NCBI GenBank assembly: GCA_910583885.1
Contig: CAJUAC010000003.1
Coordinates: forward strand, 1-64,000
DNA: 64,000 nucleotides
Reading direction: 5' to 3'
DNA from: an uncultured Oscillospiraceae bacterium
Lineage (GTDB): Bacteria > Bacillota > Clostridia > Oscillospirales > Oscillospiraceae
Shown: piece after piece, positions 52,145 through 61,629 of the stretch
Numbering within the stretch: position 1 is the stretch's first letter
Layout: each line of letters begins with the position of its first letter
The notes under the pieces: generated by a model
The model's database searches: none
Seen by the model: only the letters and a program-made list of their open reading frames with translations
What the model was told of the DNA's origin: nothing
Made by a program: the position numbers and the translations under genes

Positions 52145-52168
52145 AAATTCGTCATCCCTTTCTGACGG

Positions 52169-53056
52169 TTAGCCCTTCACGGAGCCCTGGTGGGCGATGC
52201 CTTCCACCAAGTAATCCTCGCCATGGAGGAACAGCAGGAGGCTGGGCACCATATAGATGGTGGCGATGGCGAAGGCCAGCCCCACCTCGTTGGCGTTGAT
52301 CGTGGACAGGTACACAGACAGCGGCTGCTTCTCCGCGTCCTGCAGCAAGACAACCGGCTGCTCCACCATGTTCCAGTAGTCGATGAACACCAGGATTGCA
52401 ATCGAATAGAGTGCGCTGCGGCACTGGGGCAGGCAGATATCCTTGAACACCTGCCACTCGCTGGAGCCGTCCAGCTTGGCCGCCTCGATGAGGGAGGCGG
52501 GGATGCGCCGCATGGATTTGGTCAGCAGGAACACGGAGAAGGGGGCGAAGGCCCCCGGGAAGATGATGGACCAGCGGGTATTCAGCAGGCCCAGCCAGTC
52601 GCTGACCAGGTAGTTGGGCACCAGCGTGACCTGGACGGGCATGAGCATCAGGATCACGTAGAAAAAGAACAGGAACGAGCGCACCTTCCCCCGCCAGCGG
52701 GTGAAGCCGTAGGCGGTGATGGAGGCCACGCCCAGCTGCAAGAGCATGATGGGCACCACCAAAATCACCGAGTTCCAGAATTTCAGCAGATAGTCCGGGC
52801 TCTTGATGAGCACGGTGATGTACTGGGAGAGCGTCACCTTGTCCGGGATGAACTTGAGGTTGACGGTCTCTGCGATGTAGGTCTTGCCATCGCTGCCGGA
52901 GACGTTTTTGAACACCTGCCCATAGTTGGCGCTGATCTCGCTCTGGGTCATAAAGGAGTTGGTGATGGTCAGCACCGTGGGCATCAGGAACGCCAGGGCG
53001 AAGCCCACCGACAGCAGCGTCAGCAGGGCGCGGCCCAGATAGTAGTTTTTCTTCAT
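52169..53056 (-). CDS. Carbohydrate ABC transporter permease, MalG family
   Basis: 295 residues from the ATG at 53056, overlapping the stop of the MalF-type gene (ATGA). Six predicted membrane helices; the EAA loop that docks on the ATPase is EAAKLDGSSEWQVFKDICLPQC. An insert of about 50 residues in the first outer loop (SDGKTYIAETVNLKFIPDKVTLSQY) is typical for sugar permeases. Operates with MalF-type partner and the UgpC ATPase to import an oligosaccharide or polyol. Confidence 0.9.
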   Translation of the reverse strand: MKKNYYLGRALLTLLSVGFALAFLMPTVLTITNSFMTQSEISANYGQVFKNVSGSDGKTYIAETVNLKFIPDKVTLSQYITVLIKSPDYLLKFWNSVILVVPIMLLQLGVASITAYGFTRWRGKVRSFLFFFYVILMLMPVQVTLVPNYLVSDWLGLLNTRWSIIFPGAFAPFSVFLLTKSMRRIPASLIEAAKLDGSSEWQVFKDICLPQCRSALYSIAILVFIDYWNMVEQPVVLLQDAEKQPLSVYLSTINANEVGLAFAIATIYMVPSLLLFLHGEDYLVEGIAHQGSVKG

Positions 53057-53994
53057 CCCTCCACGTCCTTTCCGAAGATGTCCTCTACTTTGAACAGCAA
53101 CGCGATGATTGCCACCATCACCAGCGCCATCAGTACCGCCGCTGTCGCCATCTTCTGGTAGTCGGGCTGGTTGAAGGTGTTGTTCATGAAATGCTGCATC
53201 ATGTACAGCCCGTCGTAGGGGTAGTTCCCCGTGAGCAGGTAGATCTCCCGGAAGACCTTGAAGGAGTTGATAATGGACAAAATTGCCACAAACAGCACCG
53301 TAGGGGAGAGGTAGCGCAGCTTGATATTGAAAAACTTGTGGGCTGCCGACGCCCCCTCCACATCCGCCACCTCCAGCAGCTCCTTGGGGATGTTGTTCAG
53401 GGCCGCCATGAACAAGATCATGTTGTACCCCAGGTTCTTCCACAGGAACAGCACCACGATCACCAGCAGGCAGTAGGGGGAATTGAGCCAGTCCACAGGA
53501 TCCACGCCGAAATTGGCCAAAATCACGTTCAGCGACCCCCGGTAGTGGAACACCACCTGCCAGATGAGCACCACGCTGGCTACCGGCACCATCATGGGGC
53601 TGAGGAAAAAGGTGCGCAGCAGGCTCTTGCAGGGGATGCGGCACTCCAGCATCAGCGCCAGGGCCAGGCTCAGCGTGACAGCAAGAGGCACCGCTATAGC
53701 GGAAAACATAGCGGTGTTTTTGGCTGCGGTACGGAAGGAGGAGTTTTGCAGCACGGCCTTGAAGTTGTCGAGAAAAACGAACTCAGGGTTCATCGGGCTG
53801 CGGATGACGGAGTAGTACACCACCACCAGGAACGGCAGGATGAAAAACGCCGACACCCCCAGCACGCTGGGCCCCAGGAACGCCGCGGAGTGCATGGTGT
53901 CCCGGAGCTTGTCGTTGCTCCGGGCCCATGCCCTCTTGGCGGCGCGGGCCGCGCCCTGTTTGCTATTTTTTGCCTGTTTTTTACCGATTTTCAT
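53053..53994 (-). CDS. Carbohydrate ABC transporter permease, MalF/UgpA family
   Basis: 313 residues, six membrane helices after a basic 30-residue N-terminus. EAA-type loop ELLEVADVEGASAAHKFFNIKLRYLSP. It overlaps the 3' end of the solute-binding protein gene upstream by 14 nt and the MalG gene downstream by 4 nt. Forms the channel with MalG. Confidence 0.9.
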   Translation of the reverse strand: MKIGKKQAKNSKQGAARAAKRAWARSNDKLRDTMHSAAFLGPSVLGVSAFFILPFLVVVYYSVIRSPMNPEFVFLDNFKAVLQNSSFRTAAKNTAMFSAIAVPLAVTLSLALALMLECRIPCKSLLRTFFLSPMMVPVASVVLIWQVVFHYRGSLNVILANFGVDPVDWLNSPYCLLVIVVLFLWKNLGYNMILFMAALNNIPKELLEVADVEGASAAHKFFNIKLRYLSPTVLFVAILSIINSFKVFREIYLLTGNYPYDGLYMMQHFMNNTFNQPDYQKMATAAVLMALVMVAIIALLFKVEDIFGKDVEG

Positions 53995-56413
53995 TGATAT
54001 AGAGTTTTACGCGGCTCTGGATCTGGCTGGCAGTGTCATCCAGGCTCCGGTCGCCGGAGAAGTAGCTGCCCGCCACATCGGTGACGATGTCGTAGATGTT
54101 CTGGTCATAGCTGTAGAGGCTGTCCACGGCATTGTACAGCTCCATGACCTGGTCGTATTCGGCCTGGGTCGTGGCCATGATGTCGATCTGGAAGCCGTCC
54201 CAGCTCCAGCTGGAGTTGGAGATCTCGATGGGGTTGCCATTTTCATCCAGGACCTGGTTGCCGTTCTCGTCCGTCTCGTAGCCAGCGGGGGTCATGGCCT
54301 GCTTGACCACGAAGTCAAAGTCGGACTTGTTGGTGGGGAACCCGCCCATGCCCCAGAAGCTCTCGCTGTCCTCCTCTGTGAACTGGGGCAGGAGCAGGCG
54401 GCGGATAAAGGCCCACGCGCCCTCCTTGTCCTTACAGGTGCTGGACATGGCCAGGCCGCCGTATATGGAAAACGTGCTGCCCACGCTGCCATCCTCCTGG
54501 GGATAGCCCACGAAGCTGATATCGCCGCCGTAGAATGCCTTGTACATCTGGATATCCTCAAAGTCGCTGACAGCCATGCTCATGAGCATCTGGCGGCCGC
54601 TGGAAATCCGGCTGGGCTCGCCCTCGTAGTCGTCGGAATTGACGCTGTTCCAGTCGATCTCATCGGAGAAGCCGGAGCAGAACTCCAGCAGGGACTTGAA
54701 CTCCGCACTCTCGAAGTTGCACTCGCCGGTCTCCCAGTTCACAAAGTCCTTCAGGTTCATGCTCATCACCGTGTTGAGCATCCCGGACTTGGTGTCGTAT
54801 TGGCCGAAGAGGGCGCAGCCCTCGGGCATCTTGGACAGGGCCTCCTGCATATCCGCCAGGGTCCAGCTCATGCGGTCGCCTACCACGCCCTTCGCGCCCA
54901 TAACAGTGCGGATGGAGAAGGTGTCAAAGGCCTGGTAGAGCTTGCCGTCGATCTCGGCTGCCTTGAAGACGTTTTCCATCAGCGTATCCCGGCTGATTTC
55001 CCCGTCGCCGTCGATGAAGGGCCACAGATCCTCCAGGATACCCTTGGCCACATACTGCTGGAGGGGAATGCCGTCGGTACACAGGATGTCGGGCACTTTG
55101 CCGGCGATGATCTCCGTGTTCAGCTTCGTCAGGCCTGCGCTGTTATCCTCCGCGGTGTTGAACTCAGAGTAATCACGCACTTCAATACGGTAGCTGCTGC
55201 TGGACTTGTTGAAGTCGATGATGGCGGTGCGCTCATCGTAGCCCAGGCCCATAGTGGCGTAGGTCAGCGTGGCCTTCTCCGGGATGGCGCTGCGCTCCGT
55301 GGCCGTCAGCACCGCCAGCTCCGTCTTCTGGCCGCCGCCCCGGCTGCCCCAGTTCTGGGTCATCACCGTTACCCGGCCGTCAGGCAGGAAATTAAAAAAC
55401 TCGATGTCGTTCTTATTGATATCGGAATCGATCCAGCTCAGCAGACGCTCCCCCTCGCCGGTATCCTTCTTGTAGCCGTAGAGGGCGTCATTGTTGTCGT
55501 AATAGAAGAGGTAATCGCCGCCGCCGGAATAGGCGCTGTTGGCGTTCTGGGGCAGTATATACTCCTCGCCCCAGCCCTTGGCGGCCTTGTCGATGACGCG
55601 CACCTTATAGCCGTAGCTCTCAGTGGCAGGGTCGTTGTAGGAGCAGCAAAAGCCCACATTGCCATCGCTGAGGACCAGCAGGCTGTCGCCCCAGAGCTGT
55701 TCGTCCTCAATGACGAACTTGACGTTCATGGAGGGGTCCAGCACGGCCAGCTTCCCTGCGGTGCTGACAAACATGTCCCCGTCCTTGTCGAAGAGGCTGT
55801 TGTAGATGTAGTCCGCCTCCAGCTTCTCCAGCAGGCCGCTGGTGTCCACCTGGGCGATCTCATTGCCTGTGGAGTCCAGCTGGCGCTGGATCTCCCGCTC
55901 CTCGCTCTCGCCCCGGTACTCCCACTTGTTCCCTGTCTCCTGGTCGAAGCCCTCGGGCAGGTCAAATTTATACATATATATCTGCTCAGTCACCCACAGC
56001 GTCCCCTCCGCGCCGGCACGGAGGCTGCGCAGGTTGGAGCTGCCCTCATAGCCGTCCGGGATGGGGGTGGGAGTAAAATTCTCCAGCTCAGCAGCGGGGC
56101 CGCCGTCCAGGGGGATGCGGTAGATGGCGGAGCGGCTTTCATAGCTGGTGTAGGTCTCGCCGGTGGCGGGATCTGTCTGCTCGGTCTCCGTAGAGATGCT
56201 GCCCGCGATGTAGACGTTTTTCCCGTCGGAGCACCCGCCATCTATGTAGTCCAGTTTCAGGTCAAAATCAATAAACTCGGGCACATAGACCTTGCCGCTG
56301 AGGAGCGGGTCGCCGTCCTTCCCGTCCCCGTCCTTGCTGCTGCAGGCTGCCAGGCCCAGGGCGAGCACCAATGCCAGCAGGGCGGCTGTCAGCTTCTTTC
56401 CGTATACCTTCAT
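53981..56413 (-). CDS. Large extracellular solute-binding lipoprotein 1 with N-terminal propeller-like domain
   Basis: 810 residues. Lipoprotein signal with LGLAAC lipobox (Cys about 24). The first ~370 mature residues repeat beta-strand units with Asp/Gly turns (DGNVGFCCSY, GGDYLFYYDNNDALYGY, LPDGRVTVMTQNW) like a beta-propeller sensor; about 380-810 resemble family 1 solute-binding proteins (IIDFNKSSSSYRIEVRDYSEFN, LNTEIIAGKVPDIL, AWAFIRRLL). Normal binding proteins are about 430 residues, so the propeller is an added domain. Paralogue of the gene at 56531. Ligand unknown, probably a glycan. Confidence 0.8.
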   Translation of the reverse strand: MKVYGKKLTAALLALVLALGLAACSSKDGDGKDGDPLLSGKVYVPEFIDFDLKLDYIDGGCSDGKNVYIAGSISTETEQTDPATGETYTSYESRSAIYRIPLDGGPAAELENFTPTPIPDGYEGSSNLRSLRAGAEGTLWVTEQIYMYKFDLPEGFDQETGNKWEYRGESEEREIQRQLDSTGNEIAQVDTSGLLEKLEADYIYNSLFDKDGDMFVSTAGKLAVLDPSMNVKFVIEDEQLWGDSLLVLSDGNVGFCCSYNDPATESYGYKVRVIDKAAKGWGEEYILPQNANSAYSGGGDYLFYYDNNDALYGYKKDTGEGERLLSWIDSDINKNDIEFFNFLPDGRVTVMTQNWGSRGGGQKTELAVLTATERSAIPEKATLTYATMGLGYDERTAIIDFNKSSSSYRIEVRDYSEFNTAEDNSAGLTKLNTEIIAGKVPDILCTDGIPLQQYVAKGILEDLWPFIDGDGEISRDTLMENVFKAAEIDGKLYQAFDTFSIRTVMGAKGVVGDRMSWTLADMQEALSKMPEGCALFGQYDTKSGMLNTVMSMNLKDFVNWETGECNFESAEFKSLLEFCSGFSDEIDWNSVNSDDYEGEPSRISSGRQMLMSMAVSDFEDIQMYKAFYGGDISFVGYPQEDGSVGSTFSIYGGLAMSSTCKDKEGAWAFIRRLLLPQFTEEDSESFWGMGGFPTNKSDFDFVVKQAMTPAGYETDENGNQVLDENGNPIEISNSSWSWDGFQIDIMATTQAEYDQVMELYNAVDSLYSYDQNIYDIVTDVAGSYFSGDRSLDDTASQIQSRVKLYINENR

Positions 56414-56530
56414 GTCATCAAACCTTCTTTCTTCTTAACTGCGATGATCCCTATTATACAGCTCTATGCATCAAACTTGCATCGATTTCATATCGCAGTT
56501 GTTTGATTTTTTCTTAAATCCTCGCAAAGC

Positions 56531-58933
56531 CTACCGGTTCTCGTTGACGTAGAGCTTCACACGGCTCTGGATCTGGCTGGCAGTCTCATCCAGGCTCCGG
56601 TCGCCCTGGAAATAGGCGCCCGCCAGGTCGCTGACGATGTTATAGATGCTCTCGTCATAGTAGTACATGGTGTCGATGGCGTTGTAGAGCGCCATCAGCT
56701 GGTCATACTCAGCCTGGGTGGGGCGGGGGATCTCCCTCTCCACGTCCTCGGAGATCCAGATGGTGTCCTTGTATTCGATAGGGTTGCCGTCCTCGTCCAG
56801 GATGGGGTCGCCGTTCCCGTCCCTCTCATAGTTGGGCTCCATGGCCTTGGCAATGGCCTTTTCAAAATCAGCCTTGTTGACGTAGAATGTCCCGTCGTAG
56901 AACTTATCCTCCTCCCTGGGCAGGAGCTCCTGGCGGATGAAGGACCACGCGCCCTCCTTATCCTTGCAGGAGGCGGACATAGCCAGATTCGTCCCTCTGG
57001 AGGAGAAGCTGCTGCCTACGCTGCCATCCTCCATGGGGTAGCCCACGAAGGAGACATCCCCGCCAAAAATGGCCTTCTCCCCGGAGATGCCCCAGAGCAG
57101 ATCGGAGATGTTGGTTTGGGACAACATCTGCTTGCCGCTGGCAATACGGGTGTTTTCGTCCTCCCATTCGGCGTTGTCGAATTCCTTATCCCAGTTAAAT
57201 TCCGCGGGGAAGCTGTTGCAGAAGGAGAGGAGGGTTTTGAAGCTGTCGCTGTCGAAGCGGCACTCGCCGGTGCTCCAGTCCACGAAGCTGCCGGCGTTCA
57301 CAGCCATAATCACGCGGAGCATACCGTCCTTGGTGTCGCTCTGGCCAAAGATGGAGCAGCCCTCGGGCATCCGGGACAGGGCCTCCTGGAGATCCGCCAG
57401 GGTCCAGCTCATCCGGTCGCCCACAATGCTGGCCGCACCCGCCACGGTCTGGATGTAGAAGCTGTTGAACACCTCATAGAGCTTGCCGTCCTGCTCGTCG
57501 GCCTGGAGCACCCGCTCCATCACCGCGCCGCGGCCCAGCTCCGGGTCGTTTTCAATGAAGGGCCATAGATCCTCCAGCAGCCCCCGGGCCCCGTACTGCC
57601 GCTGGGGCAGGGATGTGGTCTCCAGGATATCGGGCATATTCCCGGCGATGATCTCCGTGTTCAGCTTGGTCAGGCCCGCGGAGTTGTCCTCGCCGGTGTT
57701 GAACTCGGAGTAGTCCTGGACCTGGATGCGGTACTTGTCGCTGGTCTTGTTGAATTCGATGATCTTATTGCGGGTTTCGTAGAACAGGTACATGGTGCCG
57801 TAGGTCAGGGTGGTCTTCTCCGGCAGGGCGGAGCGGTCGGTGGCTGTCATCACAGCCAGCTCTACGGCCCTGCTGTCGCCCTTCCACTTCTGGGTGGCTG
57901 CCACCACCTGCCCTCCGTCCGTAAAGGAGAAAAAGGCCACCTCGTTGCGGTTGATGTCGGAGTCAATCCAGGAGAAGAGCTTCTCCCCCTCTGCGGCCCC
58001 GGCCTTGAAGCCGTAGATGCTGTCGTTATTCTGGTAATAGAAGAGGTAGTCCCCGCCGCCGGTGAAAACGGAGCTGGTGCTCAGCGGCATATTGTATGAC
58101 GTCCCCCAGCCCTTGGCCTCCCGGTCAATGACCCGCAGCTGGTTGGTGGAGGTCTCCGTCTCCTGGTCGTAGCTGCTGTACAAAACGCCTATGCTGCCGT
58201 CAGCCAGCAGGGTCATTCTGCCCCACAGGTCCTCCTCCTTTATGGAAAAGAGGGTGTTGAGCTGGGGGTCCAACACAGCAATCTCCCCGTCAAGGAGGAC
58301 ATAACTGTTGCCGTCCCCGTCAAAGGCCATGCCGGAGATATATTCCATCTCCAGCTTCTCCATCAGGCCGTCCACGTCCAGCCGGGTCAGCTCATTGCCC
58401 GTGGCGTCCAGCTGCCGCCGGATCATGCTCTCCTTGTAGTTCTGGTAGGCCCACTGGTCGTCGGTCTCCGGGTTAAAGCCCTCGGGCAGGTCAAAGGTGT
58501 AGGCATACAGGTACTCTGTCACCCACAGCGTGTCGTCCGCGCCGGGTTCCAGGGACTGGATAGCCACATTGCCCTCCGCGCCCTCGGGGAGCTGGGGCGC
58601 TGTGTAGTTCTCCAGCTCGACCGCCTCGCCGCCCTCCAGGGGGATGCGGTAAATCGCTACACGGGACTCGTACTGATAGTACTCCTCGCCTGTGCTGGGA
58701 TCCGTCTCCTTGGTCTCCTCGTGGGTCTCGCCGACGATATAGACATTCTCACCGGCAGTACAGCCGCTGTTTATGTAGTCCACATTCAGCTTGCAGTCCA
58801 TGAACTTAGGTACGTAGACCGTGCCGGACAGCTGCTTCTTGTCATCGCCGCCCTTGCTGCCGCAGGCCGCCAGCCCCAGCGCCATACTCAGCGCCAGCAG
58901 CAGGGCCGCCCACTTCCTTCCGCCTTGTTTCAT
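56531..58933 (-). CDS. Large extracellular solute-binding lipoprotein 2 with N-terminal propeller-like domain
   Basis: 800 residues from the ATG at 58933 with AGGAGG upstream; lipobox LGLAACG. Same design as the protein at 53981: propeller-like unit (GGDYLFYYQNNDSIYGF, FTDGGQVVAATQKW) followed by a solute-binding half (IIEFNKTSDKYRIQVQDYSEFNTGEDNSAG), and near-identical C-terminus (RSLDETASQIQSRVKLYVNENR). Clearly a tandem duplicate of solute-binding protein 1; the two may have different ligand ranges for one transporter. It is the first gene of the operon; 58934-59094 probably holds the promoter. Confidence 0.8.
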   Translation of the reverse strand: MKQGGRKWAALLLALSMALGLAACGSKGGDDKKQLSGTVYVPKFMDCKLNVDYINSGCTAGENVYIVGETHEETKETDPSTGEEYYQYESRVAIYRIPLEGGEAVELENYTAPQLPEGAEGNVAIQSLEPGADDTLWVTEYLYAYTFDLPEGFNPETDDQWAYQNYKESMIRRQLDATGNELTRLDVDGLMEKLEMEYISGMAFDGDGNSYVLLDGEIAVLDPQLNTLFSIKEEDLWGRMTLLADGSIGVLYSSYDQETETSTNQLRVIDREAKGWGTSYNMPLSTSSVFTGGGDYLFYYQNNDSIYGFKAGAAEGEKLFSWIDSDINRNEVAFFSFTDGGQVVAATQKWKGDSRAVELAVMTATDRSALPEKTTLTYGTMYLFYETRNKIIEFNKTSDKYRIQVQDYSEFNTGEDNSAGLTKLNTEIIAGNMPDILETTSLPQRQYGARGLLEDLWPFIENDPELGRGAVMERVLQADEQDGKLYEVFNSFYIQTVAGAASIVGDRMSWTLADLQEALSRMPEGCSIFGQSDTKDGMLRVIMAVNAGSFVDWSTGECRFDSDSFKTLLSFCNSFPAEFNWDKEFDNAEWEDENTRIASGKQMLSQTNISDLLWGISGEKAIFGGDVSFVGYPMEDGSVGSSFSSRGTNLAMSASCKDKEGAWSFIRQELLPREEDKFYDGTFYVNKADFEKAIAKAMEPNYERDGNGDPILDEDGNPIEYKDTIWISEDVEREIPRPTQAEYDQLMALYNAIDTMYYYDESIYNIVSDLAGAYFQGDRSLDETASQIQSRVKLYVNENR

Positions 58934-59094
58934 GACGTTTCCTCCTATTCTATTACCATTTTGTTGGCCTCTTTTTTCTATAGACGCAGGCCGGGGGCAG
59001 AATGTTCCATCTGTATGTCCCATTCTACAGGCGCATGTATCATCTTTGCATCTTTTTTGCCGCGCTCCTGTTTCATTTTTCTGGCAAAGCAGGG

Positions 59095-59132
59095 CGTGCG
59101 CCCCAGCCAGCGGCTGCTGGCCGGGGCGCACG
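59095..59132 (-). terminator. Hairpin after the FAD/Rieske gene
   Basis: 17-bp stem with one mismatch (59095-59111 with 59116-59132), 4-nt loop, very GC-rich, followed on the minus strand by CCCTGCTTTGCC. Likely terminates the oxidoreductase transcript before the solute-binding operon. Confidence 0.6.
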
Positions 59133-59140
59133 AGAGCATC

Positions 59141-60451
59141 TCAGGGCATATCCGGCGGGTCGATCTCCACCATGGCGGGGTTGTCCAGCAGATGCCCGTC
59201 CCGGGCGAAGCGGGAGCCGTGGCAGGGGCAGTCCCAGGAGTGCTCCTGCCGGTTGTACTTGAGGGCGCAGCCCATGTGGGGGCACCGGGGTACAGTAGGG
59301 GTCAGCAGGCTGGCCGCCGCCTCCAGGGCGTTGGCGGCCAGCTGGGGGCGCAGGATAGACCGGGAGGGGGAGAACAGGGCCGCATAGGGGTTGTTCCGCC
59401 CCTGGACCAGGTCTGCGAGCAGCATTGCCGCCGCCATGGATGAGGTCATCCCCCACTTGTTGAACCCCGCCGCCACGAAAAGCCCCGGCGTGCGGGCGGA
59501 ATACTGCCCGATATAGGGGACCCCGTCCAGGGACATGCAGTCCTGGGTTGCCCAGCGGGCGGCCTCCCGGGCGTTGGGATAGGCCCTTTGGGCAAGGGCG
59601 GCCAGCTCCGCCCAGCCGCTCCCCTTCTTCCCCGTGCGGTGGCCGCCGCCTCCCAGCAGGAGCCCGCCTTGGTAGCTGCGGAAGGAGAGCCCGTCCTCCG
59701 CCCCATCCACGTACATCCCCTCCACCTCCGGCGCACCCTCCAGAGCCAGCACATAGGACCTGTGCTGGTAAAGCTTCAGGAAATAGCTTCCGTGCCGGTT
59801 GAGCAGGGGGAAATGGGTCGTAACGATCACCTTCCCCGCCCGGACAGCCCCGCCGCTGGTCTCGGCTCCGCCTTCCCGCAGGGACAGGACCCTCGTGTGC
59901 TCGTGGATGCGCAAGCCCTGGGCAATGGCGGCGACAAACCGCAGGGGATGGAACTGGGCCTGGCCTGGGAAGCACACCGCCCCCGCAGTGGGGATTGGCA
60001 GCGGCAGATCCGTTACCAGCCGGGCGGGGAACCCCAACTTTTCCAGAACGGACACCTCGTTTTCCAGCTGGTCTTTGCAGTTGCGGGTATACACATAGGC
60101 GTCCCGCTCCTGGAAATCGCAGTCAATCCCTTGGCAGAGCCTTCTGTACCGCGCCAACGCGGCCTCGTTGGCCTCCAGGTACAGGCGGGCGGCCTCCAGG
60201 CCAGATTCCCGGGCCAGCCTGCTGTAGATCAGCCCGTGCTGGGAGGTCATCTTCGCGGTGGTGTTCCCCGTGACGCCGCCGCAGATCCGGTCCGCCTCCA
60301 GCAGGAGATAGTCCACCCCCGCCTGCTCCAGGAAGTAGGCACACAACATCCCGGCCATCCCGCCGCCAATAATCAGCACATCCACCTGCGCGCCGCCCGT
60401 CAGGGCATCAAACTGCGGCAGATGCGCCGTCTGTTCCCAAATCGAGCGCAT
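59141..60451 (-). CDS. FAD-dependent oxidoreductase with C-terminal Rieske domain
   Basis: 436 residues. DVLIIGGGMAGMLCAYFLEQAG (FAD-binding) at about 24-45, DAO-family fold with VFVAAGFNKWGMTSS near the end of the flavin part, and a Rieske 2Fe-2S tail: CPHMGC at about 388 and WDCPCHGSRF at about 408. This architecture is a common glycine-oxidase-like protein of unknown substrate in Firmicutes. The segment CALKYNRQEHSWDCPCHG has both Cys-His pairs intact. Divergent from the small gene at 60557. Confidence 0.9.
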   Translation of the reverse strand: MRSIWEQTAHLPQFDALTGGAQVDVLIIGGGMAGMLCAYFLEQAGVDYLLLEADRICGGVTGNTTAKMTSQHGLIYSRLARESGLEAARLYLEANEAALARYRRLCQGIDCDFQERDAYVYTRNCKDQLENEVSVLEKLGFPARLVTDLPLPIPTAGAVCFPGQAQFHPLRFVAAIAQGLRIHEHTRVLSLREGGAETSGGAVRAGKVIVTTHFPLLNRHGSYFLKLYQHRSYVLALEGAPEVEGMYVDGAEDGLSFRSYQGGLLLGGGGHRTGKKGSGWAELAALAQRAYPNAREAARWATQDCMSLDGVPYIGQYSARTPGLFVAAGFNKWGMTSSMAAAMLLADLVQGRNNPYAALFSPSRSILRPQLAANALEAAASLLTPTVPRCPHMGCALKYNRQEHSWDCPCHGSRFARDGHLLDNPAMVEIDPPDMP

Positions 60452-60556
60452 ACCATCACCTCTTGGTAGGCAGTATGCGCCCTTTCCGTCAAATTATGAG
60501 CCGCGTAAAATTGGAGGGCAACGGGTAAACTAACCCCATCTCAATAAAGGAGTTCG

Positions 60557-60997
60557 ATGGTGATGATTGAACAGGATACGATCCGGCTTCTGCGGGAATG
60601 TGACGCAGGGGTCAAGATGGGGACATCAACCATGGACGGCGTGCTCAGCCACGTCAAGGGCAGCGCGTTCCGGGACTATCTGTCCAGCTGCAAGGCGGCG
60701 CATGAGGCGCTGGATAACGAGATCCAGGCCCTGCTGGACCGCTACCATGACAGCGGGAAGGAGCCCAACCCTCTGGCCAAGGGCATGTCCTGGATGAAAA
60801 CCAATATGAAGCTGGGGATGGATGGCTCCGACCAGGCCATTGCAGACCTGATGACAGACGGCTGCAACATGGGGGTAAAATCCCTCAGCCAGTATCTCAA
60901 CCAGTACCAGGCCGCCGACGAAGCGTCGAAAAATATCGCCAAACGCCTGATCGGCCTGGAGGAGCAGATGGCCGCCAACATCCGCCAGTACCTGTAA
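60557..60997 (+). CDS. Small helical protein (four-helix bundle, DUF2383-like)
   Basis: 146 residues; ATG with AAAGGAG 5 nt upstream. All-helical, with QDTIRLLRECDAGVKMGTSTMDGVL and NIAKRLIGLEEQMAANIRQYL. The pattern is like clostridial ferritin-like/DUF2383 bundles, but I see no full set of metal ligands. Single-gene unit ending at a strong terminator. Function unknown. Confidence 0.75.
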   Translation: MVMIEQDTIRLLRECDAGVKMGTSTMDGVLSHVKGSAFRDYLSSCKAAHEALDNEIQALLDRYHDSGKEPNPLAKGMSWMKTNMKLGMDGSDQAIADLMTDGCNMGVKSLSQYLNQYQAADEASKNIAKRLIGLEEQMAANIRQYL

Positions 60998-60998
60998 C

Positions 60999-61043
60999 AA
61001 GGCCCCCTCCCCCGCACGGAGCGTATCGGGGGAGGGGGGCCTT
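60999..61043. terminator. Bidirectional terminator between converging genes
   Basis: 15-bp stem AAGGCCCCCTCCCCC with its complement (60999-61013 and 61028-61043, one G bulge), 14-nt loop, between the plus-strand helical protein gene and minus-strand niaR. Confidence 0.85.
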
Positions 61044-61048
61044 GCCTG

Positions 61049-61555
61049 TTATGTCCCCAGGAGGAAGCCCGCCCGGGCCAGCTCCTCTTGCACCCTGGCG
61101 AACGCCGCCTCGTCCGGGCAGTCCAGGGTATGGAGATGGACGCCCTCCGTCAGCAGGGACAGGGGCTGGGCCGCGCTGGCGCGGAGGATGAACTGGCGTA
61201 CTTCATACCGGCTGGAGAGCTGGAGGGCCCCGGTCAGCTGGCCATAGACCGGGTGCTCCACAATTACATCCAGCACTGTACAGCCGTTGTCCACAATCAT
61301 TTGCAGCTCCGCCTCCATCTCCCCGGCGGTGTGGCGGCAGGCTACCCGGCGCAGCAGCCCCTTTTGCTCCCGCTGGATCATGTAGCCCCTGGCGGTAGCG
61401 GAGATCGCCGCGCCCCCAGCCCGCAGCAGGGCCACATCCCCTACAATCAGCTGGCGGCTGACGCCGAAGCGGCGGGCCAGCACGGAGGCGCTGATAGGCT
61501 GTTCCCCCTGGCTCAATACCTCCAACACGGCAGCCCGGCGCTGCTCTGCGGTCAT
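61049..61555 (-). CDS. niaR: NiaR-type transcriptional repressor of NAD/niacin genes
   Basis: 168 residues from the ATG at 61555 with GGAGGGG upstream. N-terminal winged helix (RRAAVLEVLSQGEQPISASVLARRFGVSRQLIVGDVALLRAGG) and C-terminal 3H domain with His residues in ACRHTAGEMEAEL, VIVEHPVYG and VHLHTL, the metal-binding trio of the family. NiaR (YrxA) binds nicotinic acid and represses niacin uptake or NAD synthesis in Firmicutes. No target gene sits next to it here, so it acts elsewhere. Confidence 0.8.
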   Translation of the reverse strand: MTAEQRRAAVLEVLSQGEQPISASVLARRFGVSRQLIVGDVALLRAGGAAISATARGYMIQREQKGLLRRVACRHTAGEMEAELQMIVDNGCTVLDVIVEHPVYGQLTGALQLSSRYEVRQFILRASAAQPLSLLTEGVHLHTLDCPDEAAFARVQEELARAGFLLGT

Positions 61556-61600
61556 GGAAATGCCCCCCTCCGGCAAATTGCCACTGCTATTCTGGTTTTC

Positions 61601-61629
61601 AGTATAAACACTTTTCTACGGTTCGTCAA
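61601..61629 (-). promoter_or_regulatory. Promoter of niaR
   Basis: On the minus strand TTGACG (61629-61624), 17-bp spacer, TATACT (61606-61601), 46 bp before the niaR start. Good vegetative promoter. Confidence 0.75.
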
